Positions 1 through 7,557 of a stretch of DNA of 48,918 nt are shown in pieces. This stretch comes from JBBKXP01 sp038251315. Its GTDB lineage: Bacteria > Pseudomonadota > Alphaproteobacteria > Rhodobacterales > Rhodobacteraceae. Made by a program: the position numbers and the translations under genes. The DNA lies in assembly GCA_038251315.1 (NCBI GenBank), contig JBBSBK010000014.1, positions 1-48,918 of the forward strand, given 5' to 3'. Every line of letters begins with the position of its first letter. Position 1 is the stretch's first letter. The notes below the pieces were generated by a model, which searched no databases, was not told the DNA's origin, and saw nothing but the letters and a program-made list of their open reading frames with translations.

Positions 1-78
1 ACCCATCGTGACCGGAAGTAACGTTTCACCCATGCGTGCGTCCGATGCTGCTGTCGGTTTGTGTCTAGCAGCTTGAAT

Positions 79-1092
79 CTACAGCGCTTTCAGGCGCACG
101 CAACCAATCCCTTCCGCTTTCGATGAATAAGGGGGACTCAAAGATGTGGCATGCCCACTGCGCGATTGGACTTCGAGAAAGATCTGTTTCACAATCGGGA
201 ACTGCTGTCTGATCTGCCGTTCCGTTTCGGACACGATCTCTTCGATGCGCTGAGACGGCACATCATCGGCAAAGTCGATGCTGATTGTCAAAAGGACGTC
301 GTAAGGACCGAAATGCAGACTTTTGATTTCGTTGACGGCCAGGATCTCAGGCAAGTCACAGATCTTTCCGCGTATGCTCGCGATGATGTCGGGGTCGGTA
401 CTCTCACCGATCAGAAGTCCCTTGACCTCGATCGCAAGTAGAAATGCGGTGAACCCCAGCAGACCGCCAATGACGATCGAGGCCACCGCGTCCCAGACCG
501 GATTGCCGGTGAGCCATGATGCCGCCAGTCCTGCTGCGGCAATCACCAAACCGGCGCAAGCTGCGCTGTCTTCGGCGAGGACAACAAAAATCGATGGATC
601 CTTGAGGTCTCGCAAATCCCGAATGAAGCCACCTCCCCGCCTGACCTTGCCAAAATGTCGTGCCGCAACGGATAGCGAATAGCCCTCGAAAAAGAACGCT
701 GCCCCCAGCACGGCAAACGGAATCCAAGGCACACCCTCTGCTTCGTGTCCGCCATGCAAAAGCGCGCGGATACCCTCGTAGATCGACAGCCCCGACCCCA
801 AGGCAAAGATCAGCACTGAAACGATGAAGGCCCAGAAATAGATTTCGGCACCGTAACCAAAGGGATGTTCCGGGTCGGCAGGCCTTTTCGCCCGTGCCAT
901 GCCCAGAAGCAAGAATCCCTGATTGGCAGTATCGACGGTCGAATGAATTCCTTCTGCCAACATCGCCGATGAACCTGAGAGCGCGGCGGCCACGAACTTG
1001 GTCACGGCGATCCCGCAGTTCGCCGCCAGCGCCGCATAGACGATTGCCTTGCCACTTTGGCGCGGATCCCTCGACAGTGCGAATTCGCCCAT
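79..1092 (-). CDS. Cation diffusion facilitator (CDF) family transporter
   Basis: A 337-aa inner-membrane metal-ion/proton antiporter of the CDF family (Zn2+, Fe2+, Mn2+ or similar; the substrate cannot be read from sequence). Visible are an N-terminal membrane domain with about six hydrophobic helices and the helix-2 metal-site motif HSTVD (about residues 49-53), a second site in helix 5 where the usual HxxxD is replaced by an acidic EDSAA motif, and a soluble C-terminal domain after about residue 230. The acidic helix-5 variant recalls the ZnT9/SLC30A9-type branch, so zinc is only a guess. The ATG at 1092 has an AGGAG Shine-Dalgarno sequence just upstream. It lies alone, downstream in the same orientation of a stress-protein gene from which it is separated by a 0.6 kb gap. 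Confidence 0.9.
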   Translation of the reverse strand: MGEFALSRDPRQSGKAIVYAALAANCGIAVTKFVAAALSGSSAMLAEGIHSTVDTANQGFLLLGMARAKRPADPEHPFGYGAEIYFWAFIVSVLIFALGSGLSIYEGIRALLHGGHEAEGVPWIPFAVLGAAFFFEGYSLSVAARHFGKVRRGGGFIRDLRDLKDPSIFVVLAEDSAACAGLVIAAAGLAASWLTGNPVWDAVASIVIGGLLGFTAFLLAIEVKGLLIGESTDPDIIASIRGKICDLPEILAVNEIKSLHFGPYDVLLTISIDFADDVPSQRIEEIVSETERQIRQQFPIVKQIFLEVQSRSGHATSLSPPYSSKAEGIGCVRLKAL

Positions 1093-1705
1093 GGTTGCTC
1101 CTGTCGTTCGTTTGCTTGCTGAATGCCGTCAGGCGGGACTGCCGTTACAATCCGCTTTTGACCGTCCAAATACCTTCGAAATTGAACGCCACTTTTCGAC
1201 GTAGGTCCGCCGAGCCACGATGTCGGGCGGCGATCCCACCACTGACCGCAATGCTCCTTCACTGGTTCGAACTGTCCGAGGCCTGTCAAATCCATTGCAA
1301 ATCAACATTCCTCTTCGGCTATCGGGACGCGACGACCGGATGTCTTGACCGGCTCGTTCTGTTCGGACATGGCCGTTTTCCTCAGTCCTGCTGGAATCCT
1401 ATGTTCGTGTTCAAACGGTCAGGCTGATACGAAAGTTCCGCCGTGGATCGAGAATGGCGCGATAGCCGTGGCCGACCAACTCGGGCCTGGCGCCATCCTG
1501 CGACAATTCAGCACCCTGCAGACCGCAGATTGCCGTCACGCAGACCGGCAAGAATCTGGCGAAGTCCGAACTTCCTAAGCGGTGGGAGTGATCCCCTTGA
1601 CCATGTCCGCAGCAGCGTAGCCCAGATCAACTGGCACGAACCGTCCTGAAAGCTGCCGCCCCCGGCAAAGCGTGGAAACATGACATTTGATCGCAAGCCG
1701 CGCGG
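1093..1705. other. 613-bp stretch without a recognisable intact gene
   Basis: This gap between the Usp stop and the CDF start holds no gene I recognise. The minus strand shows several coding-like scraps in different frames. One frame ends at 1575 and contains FVPVDLGYAAADMVKGITP. Another ends at 1411 and contains PELVGHGYRAILDPRRNF. A 22-codon frame at 1370-1302 starts MSEQNEPVK and has a GAGG sequence ahead of it. The frames do not join into one protein, so a decayed gene or short peptides are both possible. The CDF promoter should lie near its right-hand part in minus orientation (above 1092). Confidence 0.35.
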
Positions 1706-2560
1706 TCAATGACACAGCATCACCGGGCAGTCCCTTTGGTCAATCAGCGTCTGGGTGGTTCCACCAAAGACGACTTCGCGCAGGCGGGAATGGTCGTATG
1801 CGCCCATGACGATGAGATCGGCTGCGGCTTCTTTGGCGCGCTTCATCATGACGGTACCAATCTCTTCGCCACCGCTGGGATACTGCTGAACCGTCACGTT
1901 GCAGCCTTTATGGCTCAGCCAGCTCGCAACATCCGATCCCGCGTTTTCGCTGGCGTGTGAACGGGTTGTGACCGGATCAAACAGGGCAACCGTGATTTCT
2001 GCGGCGGTCGAAAGAACCGGCATGGCAGCGCGAACCGCCCGCGCCGCCGGAACTCCAGTTTTCCATGCCACGAAAACCGATCTTGGTTGCAAGGCCGTCA
2101 TCGACGTCATCGCGTTCAGCATGACACCTGCAGGCGCCCGGAACAGGACGGCGCGCACAACTTCGCTGAAAAGGCGTTCATCGTCGCGCAAGTCGTCTCC
2201 GACGATGACCATGTCGCACGTCAACGCGGCGCGCGCCACTGCGTCGGGAAGGGCGACGGCCTCGCCGCCAACCACCCGCACGTCGGCGCTGGCACCCTGA
2301 TCCGCCAGATACTTCGAGATCTCGGTTCGCAAGGTCTCCAGTTGGGCATTTGCATTATCGACGTCGTCTTGCCAACCATCGGGGAGAGTATACGCCCCAT
2401 ATCCGCCCATGCCGTAAAAGTAGACCGGGATTTGCGGCATTGCGCCCAAGATCAGGACGATCAGATGCAGGTTGCCAGTGCGCGCCGTCTCGCTCAGCGG
2501 TTCAAGATCGACGGGCTTGGCGGATTCTCCGAGAACAACCAGTAGGGTCGCGTTTTTCAT
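1706..2560 (-). CDS. Universal stress protein, tandem UspA domains
   Basis: A 284-aa cytoplasmic protein made of two UspA-like domains (about residues 1-145 and 160-284). The second carries the ATP-binding-type glycine pattern GAYDHSRLREVVFGGTT followed by CPVMLCH at the C-terminus, the classic Usp ending. The first half has a weaker nucleotide motif. Tandem Usp proteins act in stress and stationary-phase or low-oxygen survival, and their biochemical role is usually nucleotide binding. The ATG at 2560 is preceded by AAGGAAA. The promoter holds a perfect FNR-type box at 2618-2631 at class II spacing, so induction under oxygen limitation is likely. No terminator was seen after the stop. Confidence 0.88.
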   Translation of the reverse strand: MKNATLLVVLGESAKPVDLEPLSETARTGNLHLIVLILGAMPQIPVYFYGMGGYGAYTLPDGWQDDVDNANAQLETLRTEISKYLADQGASADVRVVGGEAVALPDAVARAALTCDMVIVGDDLRDDERLFSEVVRAVLFRAPAGVMLNAMTSMTALQPRSVFVAWKTGVPAARAVRAAMPVLSTAAEITVALFDPVTTRSHASENAGSDVASWLSHKGCNVTVQQYPSGGEEIGTVMMKRAKEAAADLIVMGAYDHSRLREVVFGGTTQTLIDQRDCPVMLCH

Positions 2561-2583
2561 GACGGCTTTCCTTCGATGGGCAA

Positions 2584-2631
2584 TATGCGAACCATAGCGG
2601 GACGTCGCGACCGGGCCTTGATTTCAATCAA
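2584..2631 (-). promoter_or_regulatory. FNR/FnrL-type box and class II promoter of the universal stress gene
   Basis: Positions 2618-2631 read TTGATTTCAATCAA, which fits the FNR consensus TTGAT-N4-ATCAA in all ten specified bases. On the minus strand, 21 bases separate the box from TATGGT (2596-2591), a plausible -10 hexamer. This matches a class II FNR promoter, with the box centred near -41.5 and transcription starting around 2584, about 23 bases before the ATG. The sequence match is seen directly; control by an FnrL protein is inferred. Confidence 0.75.
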
Positions 2632-2753
2632 TTGGCGAGGGCTGTTATATGACAATTAATCCCAACGAGACACACACCCTGCGCGTGGCGCTCTGCGCGG
2701 CTGGTGATGCGCCTGCCTTCGCCATGACCGAAATGGCGGCGCTGCTTGGAAAC

Positions 2754-2784
2754 GAAAAAAGGCCCGCCGGGCTAGCGGGCCTTT
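2754..2784 (-). terminator. Rho-independent terminator of mscL
   Basis: A 10-bp stem, AAAGGCCCGC (2758-2767) with GCGGGCCTTT (2775-2784), encloses a 7-base loop. On the minus strand it ends in a run of six T residues, 19 bases after the mscL stop codon. The stem is nearly symmetric, but the T run favours the minus strand. Confidence 0.85.
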
Positions 2785-2803
2785 CGCGTTATCGAGCCGG
2801 AGA

Positions 2804-3238
2804 TCAGGCGCGGCGCAGGGCGTCGCGGATTTCAGTCAGCAGTTCGACCTGACTGGGCGCGCTGGGCGCATCGGCGGGGGCGGCTGTGTCCTTGCGGATC
2901 GCGGCCTGTTTCATCCGGTTGACGCCCTTGACCAGCATGAACACGACCCAGGCGATGATGAGAAAGTTGATCACGGCAGTAATGAATGCCCCGTAAGCGA
3001 ACACCGCCGCACCACTGTCGCGGGCGGCGGCAAGACTGGCGCCGTCGGCAACGGTGCCAGACAACACCAGATACATGCTGGTGAAATCGACACCGCCAAG
3101 GATCAACCCGATGATCGGGTTGATCAGGTCATCGACCAGCGACGACACGATGGCGGTGAACGCGGCACCGATGATGATCCCTACGGCAAGGTCCATGACG
3201 TTGCCCTTGGCGATGAAGTCCCTGAATTCTTTAATCAT
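2804..3238 (-). CDS. mscL: Large-conductance mechanosensitive channel MscL
   Basis: An inner-membrane homopentameric tension-gated pore that releases solutes on osmotic downshock. The 144-aa protein has the typical N-terminal amphipathic start MIKEFRDFIAKGNVMDLAVG, a first transmembrane helix with the GIIIGAAFTAIV pore lining (about residues 17-45), a periplasmic loop, a second helix (about 72-95) and a charged cytoplasmic C-terminal helix ending EIRDALRRA. An alternative GTG start 12 bases upstream (3250) exists, but that codon lies in the GGGGA ribosome-binding region of the ATG at 3238, so the ATG is chosen. The gene is followed by a strong terminator. A 157-bp gap separates it from the divergent gst. 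Confidence 0.95.
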   Translation of the reverse strand: MIKEFRDFIAKGNVMDLAVGIIIGAAFTAIVSSLVDDLINPIIGLILGGVDFTSMYLVLSGTVADGASLAAARDSGAAVFAYGAFITAVINFLIIAWVVFMLVKGVNRMKQAAIRKDTAAPADAPSAPSQVELLTEIRDALRRA

Positions 3239-3395
3239 TATCGTCCCCACAACAGCTAAACGCGCCGATCCTGATGCCGGCTGCGCGGATGCGCACTCTC
3301 TTAGTGCCAGAATTCCACAAATCCATGGGGTTATTTGCCGCGACTTTCTCCTTAGGTAATTAAGGCAACATCATGCCTCACCAAGGAACCCGTAC

Positions 3396-4097
3396 ATGAC
3401 CGATCTTTCCGCCTTTGCAATTACCAACCGCTGGCCCGCGACCCGGCCCGACGCGATCCAGCTTTACGCTTATCCCACCCCGAACGGAGTCAAGGTGTCG
3501 ATCGCGCTCGAGGAAATGGGGCTGGACTACGAACCGCACCTCGTCACGCTCAAGGACAGTGATGTCAAAAGCCCCGAATTCCTGTCGCTGAACCCCAACA
3601 ACAAGATCCCCGCGATCATCGACCCGAACGGCCCCGGCGGCACCCCGCTGGCCCTGTTCGAAAGCGGTGCGATCCTGATCTACCTTGCCGAAAAGACCGG
3701 CACTTTCATCGGCGCGACCCCGGCTGACAAATACCGCGTCATCCAGTGGCTGATGTTCCAGATGGGCGGCGTCGGGCCAATGTTCGGGCAGCTTGGGTTC
3801 TTTTACAAATACGCCGGGTCCAAGATCGAGGACAAGACCGCGCAGAACCGTTACGTTGACGAGGCAAAGCGCCTTCTGGCCGTGGTTGAAAAGCAACTCG
3901 ACGGTCAAACCTGGATCGCCGGCGACTATTCGATCGCCGACATGGCACTGGCCCCTTGGCTGAACGCGCTCGACTTCTACGGCGCCAATGACGTAACCGG
4001 CTACAACGATCTCAAAAACGTCCCGGCCTATGTCGACCGCTTTTTTGCCCGCCCGGCCGTCGCCAAGGCGCGCAATATTCCCAATCCCGAGGGCTAA
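3396..4097 (+). CDS. Glutathione S-transferase family protein (YfcG/Ure2-like)
   Basis: A 233-aa cytosolic glutathione S-transferase-fold enzyme. The N-terminal thioredoxin-like domain (about residues 20-105) has YAYPTPNGVKVSIALEEMGL and the glutathione-binding NKIPAIIDP and ESGAILIYLAEK motifs. The C-terminal helical domain has WIAGDYSIADMALAPW. The TPNG active-site region matches the nu-class (YfcG, YghU) group, which often has disulfide-bond reductase activity. ATG 3396 has AAGGA nine bases upstream. Its stop codon overlaps the convergent plsC stop (TAA and TAG share CTAA), so there is no room for a terminator. The substrate is unknown. Confidence 0.9.
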   Translation: MTDLSAFAITNRWPATRPDAIQLYAYPTPNGVKVSIALEEMGLDYEPHLVTLKDSDVKSPEFLSLNPNNKIPAIIDPNGPGGTPLALFESGAILIYLAEKTGTFIGATPADKYRVIQWLMFQMGGVGPMFGQLGFFYKYAGSKIEDKTAQNRYVDEAKRLLAVVEKQLDGQTWIAGDYSIADMALAPWLNALDFYGANDVTGYNDLKNVPAYVDRFFARPAVAKARNIPNPEG

Positions 4098-4828
4098 CCG
4101 GACGTGTGAAACCCGGCCTCGGCCATCAGCGCGATGGACCGGGTTTCAACCTCGGCCTGCAACTGCACCATGAACTGATCGACCGGCAATCCGGCGGGGA
4201 TGCGCGGCAGGAATTCGACCACGGCCAGCCCCGGCTTGCGATAGATCCCATGCCGGGGCCAGAACACGCCGACATTGCAGGCGACGGGCACGCAATCCTG
4301 CCCCAATTCGGTATACAAAACACCAGATCCTATCTTGAACGGCGCTGAAACCCCCGGCGCAATCCGGGTGCCCTGCGGATAGATGATGAGCTGCCCCGGC
4401 AACGACCGCCCCGCAGCCACATCCGCCACCATCTTTTTGACCGCCTGCGCCCGCTTGCCCCGGTTCACCGGGACCGACCCGATCCGCAGGGCGTACTGGC
4501 CCAGGATTGGCGCATACATCAGCTCGCGCTTCATGATGAACTTGCCGCGCGGCACGGCGCTGTAGATCATCAGGATGTCCAGAAACGACTGGTGCTTGGC
4601 CGCGATCAGCACCTCGTCGGTCGGCGGGGTGCCACGGATTTCGCTGCGTAGCCCGACCATCCACGCGGCCGACCAGCGAACCCAACGGCAATACATGTGG
4701 CAGGCCGCGTAAGCCCCCTGGCGCGAGAAGATGGCCCAAGGCAGATAGAGCAGCGCAATCACCAGCATCGCCAGATACATCTGGCCGATGAATATCAGGG
4801 ACCGGACCCATTGGATGGCGTAACTCAT
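4094..4828 (-). CDS. plsC: 1-acyl-sn-glycerol-3-phosphate acyltransferase (PlsC-like)
   Basis: A 244-aa membrane acyltransferase expected to acylate lysophosphatidic acid to phosphatidic acid in phospholipid synthesis. The N-terminal hydrophobic segment is at residues 10-33. The catalytic HX4D box is HQSFLD (79-84), and the acceptor-binding box is PQGTR (151-155), with Q where many family members have E; I recall PQGTR as a common variant in alphaproteobacteria. The ATG overlaps the ftsX stop (ATGA at 4825-4828), so it is translationally coupled as the last gene of ftsE-ftsX-plsC. Another lysophospholipid acyltransferase specificity cannot be excluded. Confidence 0.9.
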   Translation of the reverse strand: MSYAIQWVRSLIFIGQMYLAMLVIALLYLPWAIFSRQGAYAACHMYCRWVRWSAAWMVGLRSEIRGTPPTDEVLIAAKHQSFLDILMIYSAVPRGKFIMKRELMYAPILGQYALRIGSVPVNRGKRAQAVKKMVADVAAGRSLPGQLIIYPQGTRIAPGVSAPFKIGSGVLYTELGQDCVPVACNVGVFWPRHGIYRKPGLAVVEFLPRIPAGLPVDQFMVQLQAEVETRSIALMAEAGFHTSG

Positions 4829-5724
4829 GACCCCTCCCGTAATGTCCGCAACGCCGCCGCGCGGGTGGCAACAAAGGCGACGATGCCCGCCAATGGCGGA
4901 ATGACCAGCGGGGCAAGCCAGCCCGTGCCGCGAAATCCAAGGCCGGTCAGGAAACCGCCCGCCACGTCGGCACTGGGCAGCAACAGGATGGCGAACATCC
5001 CGGCCAATGTTCCCACCGCCGCCCCGGCAAAGGCGCGCAACGTGAATCGGCGCACAAAGGCCCCGGCGATATAGACATCCCGCGCCCCGACAAGGCGCAT
5101 CACCCGGATCACCTGCGAATTGGCGGCCAGCGCAGCCTGTGCCGCCAGCGTGATCATCGCCGCCGTCGTCAATCCGATCAGGGCAATCGCGATGAATCCC
5201 AGACTGCGCAGCCGCCCGGCGGCGGCGATCAGCGGTTGCCGCCAGCGGGTGTGGTCGTCCAGCACGGCGCCCGGCACTTCGGCCTGCAATCGGGCGCGCA
5301 GGCCGGTCGGGTCATAGCCATCGCCGACCTCAACGATTTCGATCAATTGCGGGATCGGCAGGCTTTCGATCGGTAGATCGGGGCCGAACCACGGTTGGAG
5401 CAGGGCGCGCTGTTCGTCGGCAGTCAGCGGGCGGGCCGACGCGACACCGGGCGTGGTTTCCAGCAATCGGACAGCGGCGGCGGTCTGCGCCGCCATCTGA
5501 TCGACGGGGGCAGAAATGCGCAAGGTTGATGTTCGCGCCAGTTCTGCCGCCCAACGGTCGGCCAGACGACCCGTCGCCAGTGACAAGGCCAGCGCAAAGA
5601 CCGCCAGAAACGCCATCGCCCCGGCGGTGAACACGGTAAGACGCGCAGTGAATCCGGTCGGCGGGACGGCCCGGTCAGCTTCGGGGTCGCCGACAAGCAG
5701 CGACAGGGGGCGGCGGAAAGGCAT
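4825..5724 (-). CDS. ftsX: Cell division ABC transporter permease FtsX
   Basis: The membrane partner of FtsE. FtsEX couples septal-ring ATP hydrolysis to activation of peptidoglycan amidases at division. The 299-aa protein has the FtsX topology: a cytoplasmic N-terminus, helix 1 at about 29-50, a large periplasmic loop (about 52-172), then helices at about 176-200, 232-250 and 270-288. The loop has PWFGPDLPIESLPIPQLIEI, like the FtsX extracellular domain. The ATG at 5724 lies two bases after the ftsE stop. The frame stays open for another 59 codons upstream, but those only mirror ftsE. The sequence is divergent from enterobacterial FtsX, as is usual in alphaproteobacteria. Confidence 0.92.
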   Translation of the reverse strand: MPFRRPLSLLVGDPEADRAVPPTGFTARLTVFTAGAMAFLAVFALALSLATGRLADRWAAELARTSTLRISAPVDQMAAQTAAAVRLLETTPGVASARPLTADEQRALLQPWFGPDLPIESLPIPQLIEIVEVGDGYDPTGLRARLQAEVPGAVLDDHTRWRQPLIAAAGRLRSLGFIAIALIGLTTAAMITLAAQAALAANSQVIRVMRLVGARDVYIAGAFVRRFTLRAFAGAAVGTLAGMFAILLLPSADVAGGFLTGLGFRGTGWLAPLVIPPLAGIVAFVATRAAALRTLREGS

Positions 5725-5726
5725 CC

Positions 5727-6401
5727 TCACAGGTCGGCCCCCGCTGCCTGCAACCGGCGGCCTTTCAGGCGCAGTACGCGGGCCGACACCTGCGCCTTGG
5801 CGGCGCGGATCAGGTTCATGTCGTGGGTGGCGACCAGTACCGCCTTGCCCATCCGGTTCAGTTCGACCAGCAGGGACAGCAGGCGCTGCGACATCTCCCA
5901 ATCGATATTGCCGGTCGGTTCGTCGGCGATCACCACGTCGGGCGACATGATGACGGCGCGGGCCAATGCCGCGCGCTGGCGTTCCCCACCGGACAGTTGC
6001 GGCGGCAGTTGCGCCGCCTGTCCGGACAGCCCGACCCAGCCGAGCAGATCATCAAGATTCCCTTCCGCCTCGGCCAGCCGCCCAGCCACGCTCAGCGGCA
6101 GAGCGATGTTGTCAATGATCGGCAGATGATCGAGAAACTGACAGTCCTGATGGACGACCCCGATCCGCCGCCGCGCCAGCGCGATCTGATCGCGTGGCAT
6201 GCCCCGCGTATCCTCGCCAAACAGACGGACTTGGCCGGCAGTGGCGATCAGTTCGCCATAGCAAAGTTTGAGCAGGGTCGTCTTGCCCGCGCCCGAGGGT
6301 CCGGTCAGGAAATGAAAGGTGCCCGGGGCGAGGGTCAACGACAGGTCGGCAAACAATTCGGCTCCGCCGTAACTATAGGCCACCTTGTCAAGCTCGATCA
6401 C
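5727..6401 (-). CDS. ftsE: Cell division ATP-binding protein FtsE
   Basis: A 224-aa ABC ATPase of the MacB/LolD/FtsE type that works with FtsX at the septum. It has Walker A GPSGAGKT (34-41), the Q-loop HQDCQF, signature LSGGE (136-140), Walker B VVIADEP (156-162) and H-loop histidine at 193. It is the first gene of the ftsE-ftsX-plsC operon. The promoter should lie in the 178-bp divergent region (6402-6579) shared with the zinc-ribbon gene. The adjacent FtsX decides the FtsE call, since the ATPase alone resembles LolD. Confidence 0.94.
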   Translation of the reverse strand: MIELDKVAYSYGGAELFADLSLTLAPGTFHFLTGPSGAGKTTLLKLCYGELIATAGQVRLFGEDTRGMPRDQIALARRRIGVVHQDCQFLDHLPIIDNIALPLSVAGRLAEAEGNLDDLLGWVGLSGQAAQLPPQLSGGERQRAALARAVIMSPDVVIADEPTGNIDWEMSQRLLSLLVELNRMGKAVLVATHDMNLIRAAKAQVSARVLRLKGRRLQAAGADL

Positions 6402-6524
6402 GCGGCATTCCTTTGCTGAGTTGCGCCCTTCTGCCCAACTTCGTGACGAGTTTCAATCACACCTCGGAACCGATCTGCGCCGGATGGACGCATTTCCTTG
6501 GCTTGTCGGCGGATGATTGTTAGA

Positions 6525-6539
6525 TATTGTGAAACAATA
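6525..6539. promoter_or_regulatory. Inverted repeat TATTGT-N3-ACAATA between ftsE and the zinc-ribbon gene
   Basis: Positions 6525-6530 (TATTGT) and 6534-6539 (ACAATA) form a perfect 6-3-6 inverted repeat, in an AT-rich patch 40 bases before the zinc-ribbon gene and about 125 bases from ftsE. It looks like an operator or promoter element. No regulator is recognised. Confidence 0.35.
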
Positions 6540-6579
6540 ACACTAAGTTCTGCGCAATACGGGCAGAGGGGACCAGAGA

Positions 6580-7548
6580 ATGCGGCTGATCTGCCCGAAC
6601 TGCGGGGCCCAGTACGAGGTCGGCGACGATGTGATCCCGTCCGCAGGGCGTGATGTCCAGTGTTCGAATTGCGGCCATACATGGTTTGAAATTCCCGGCG
6701 GGTCCGAAGCGGCCGAGGCCGGGATCGATCTGCCCGAGCCTGCCACGGCCCAGCAGCCGCAACCTGCTGCCCGATCGGTGGCCGATCCGGTCATCGCCCA
6801 GCCAGAACTCGCTGCTTTCGTCTGGCAAGACGAGGATGCGGCCGATGATTCGACCGAATCGGACGCCGAAACGGCCGAGGACGATGACGCCGATCAGCCC
6901 CCGGAACATGCCTCGCCGACCGATGAATACGAGGAAGACGGAAACGACAATTCCGACATTGCCGCCGCCATAGCCGCCGTCACCGTGGCAACCCCGCAAC
7001 GCCGCGAAATCGCCCCTGAAGTCGCCGAAATCCTGCAGGAAGAAGCCGCCCGCGAGGACGAACGACGCCGCGCCAATATCCGCGCCACGTTGGAAACCCA
7101 GCCCGATCTGGGCATCGACGCGGCCGATCCGGATGCCCAGCGCATCGAGGAATCCCGGCGCCGCATGGCCCGGATGCGCGGTGAAACGGCCCCGACCCCC
7201 GGTGCCGACACGACCGGATCGCGCCGCGACCTGTTGCCCGACATCGAAGAGATCAACTCGACCTTGCGAGCGACCACGCAGCGGGCCGACATGGCCGACG
7301 ACCCGCCGTTGCATGGCAATGAACGACGGCGTGGCTTCCGGTTCGGTTTTGGCACGATGGTGCTGATCGCCGTGATAGCCGCCGCCATCTATATTGCTGA
7401 GCCCAAGATCATCGAAGCGATTCCGGCGACTGAAGGCGTGCTGAGCGCCTACGTCAACGCCGTCGATCAGGTGCGGCTGTGGCTCGATCTCAAGATGCAG
7501 CAGATATTGGCGCAGATGAATCCACCTGCGGATTCGGCTGCAAACTGA
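6580..7548 (+). CDS. MJ0042-type zinc-ribbon protein with one transmembrane helix
   Basis: A 322-aa protein of unknown function. Residues 1-36 form an MJ0042-type zinc ribbon: CPNC (5-8) and CSNC (28-31), with the family ending GHTWF. This is followed by a long acidic, low-complexity linker (about 45-250, rich in D, E, A) and one transmembrane helix at about 257-276, then a short tail. In Rhodobacterales such proteins often sit beside ftsEX and are annotated only as zinc-ribbon domain proteins; a regulatory or scaffolding role is a guess. The zinc ribbon would be cytoplasmic if the single helix is a C-terminal anchor. It converges on the TIGR02302 gene with 9 bp between stops. Confidence 0.85.
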   Translation: MRLICPNCGAQYEVGDDVIPSAGRDVQCSNCGHTWFEIPGGSEAAEAGIDLPEPATAQQPQPAARSVADPVIAQPELAAFVWQDEDAADDSTESDAETAEDDDADQPPEHASPTDEYEEDGNDNSDIAAAIAAVTVATPQRREIAPEVAEILQEEAAREDERRRANIRATLETQPDLGIDAADPDAQRIEESRRRMARMRGETAPTPGADTTGSRRDLLPDIEEINSTLRATTQRADMADDPPLHGNERRRGFRFGFGTMVLIAVIAAAIYIAEPKIIEAIPATEGVLSAYVNAVDQVRLWLDLKMQQILAQMNPPADSAAN

Positions 7549-7557
7549 TCCGATCAG

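Noticed and set aside
1262..1280. GGTTCGAACT, similar to a tRNA T-loop, in the 1.1-1.7 kb gap
   Set aside because: The flanking five bases do not pair (ACTGG against TGTCC), and no anticodon arm or acceptor stem can be built around it.
2649..2852. Open frame starting MTINPNETHTLRVALCAAGDAP with a GAGGG sequence ahead
   Set aside because: It runs through the mscL terminator and into the antisense of mscL, and the protein after about residue 34 is only read-through. It could be a truncated gene, but nothing recognisable supports it.
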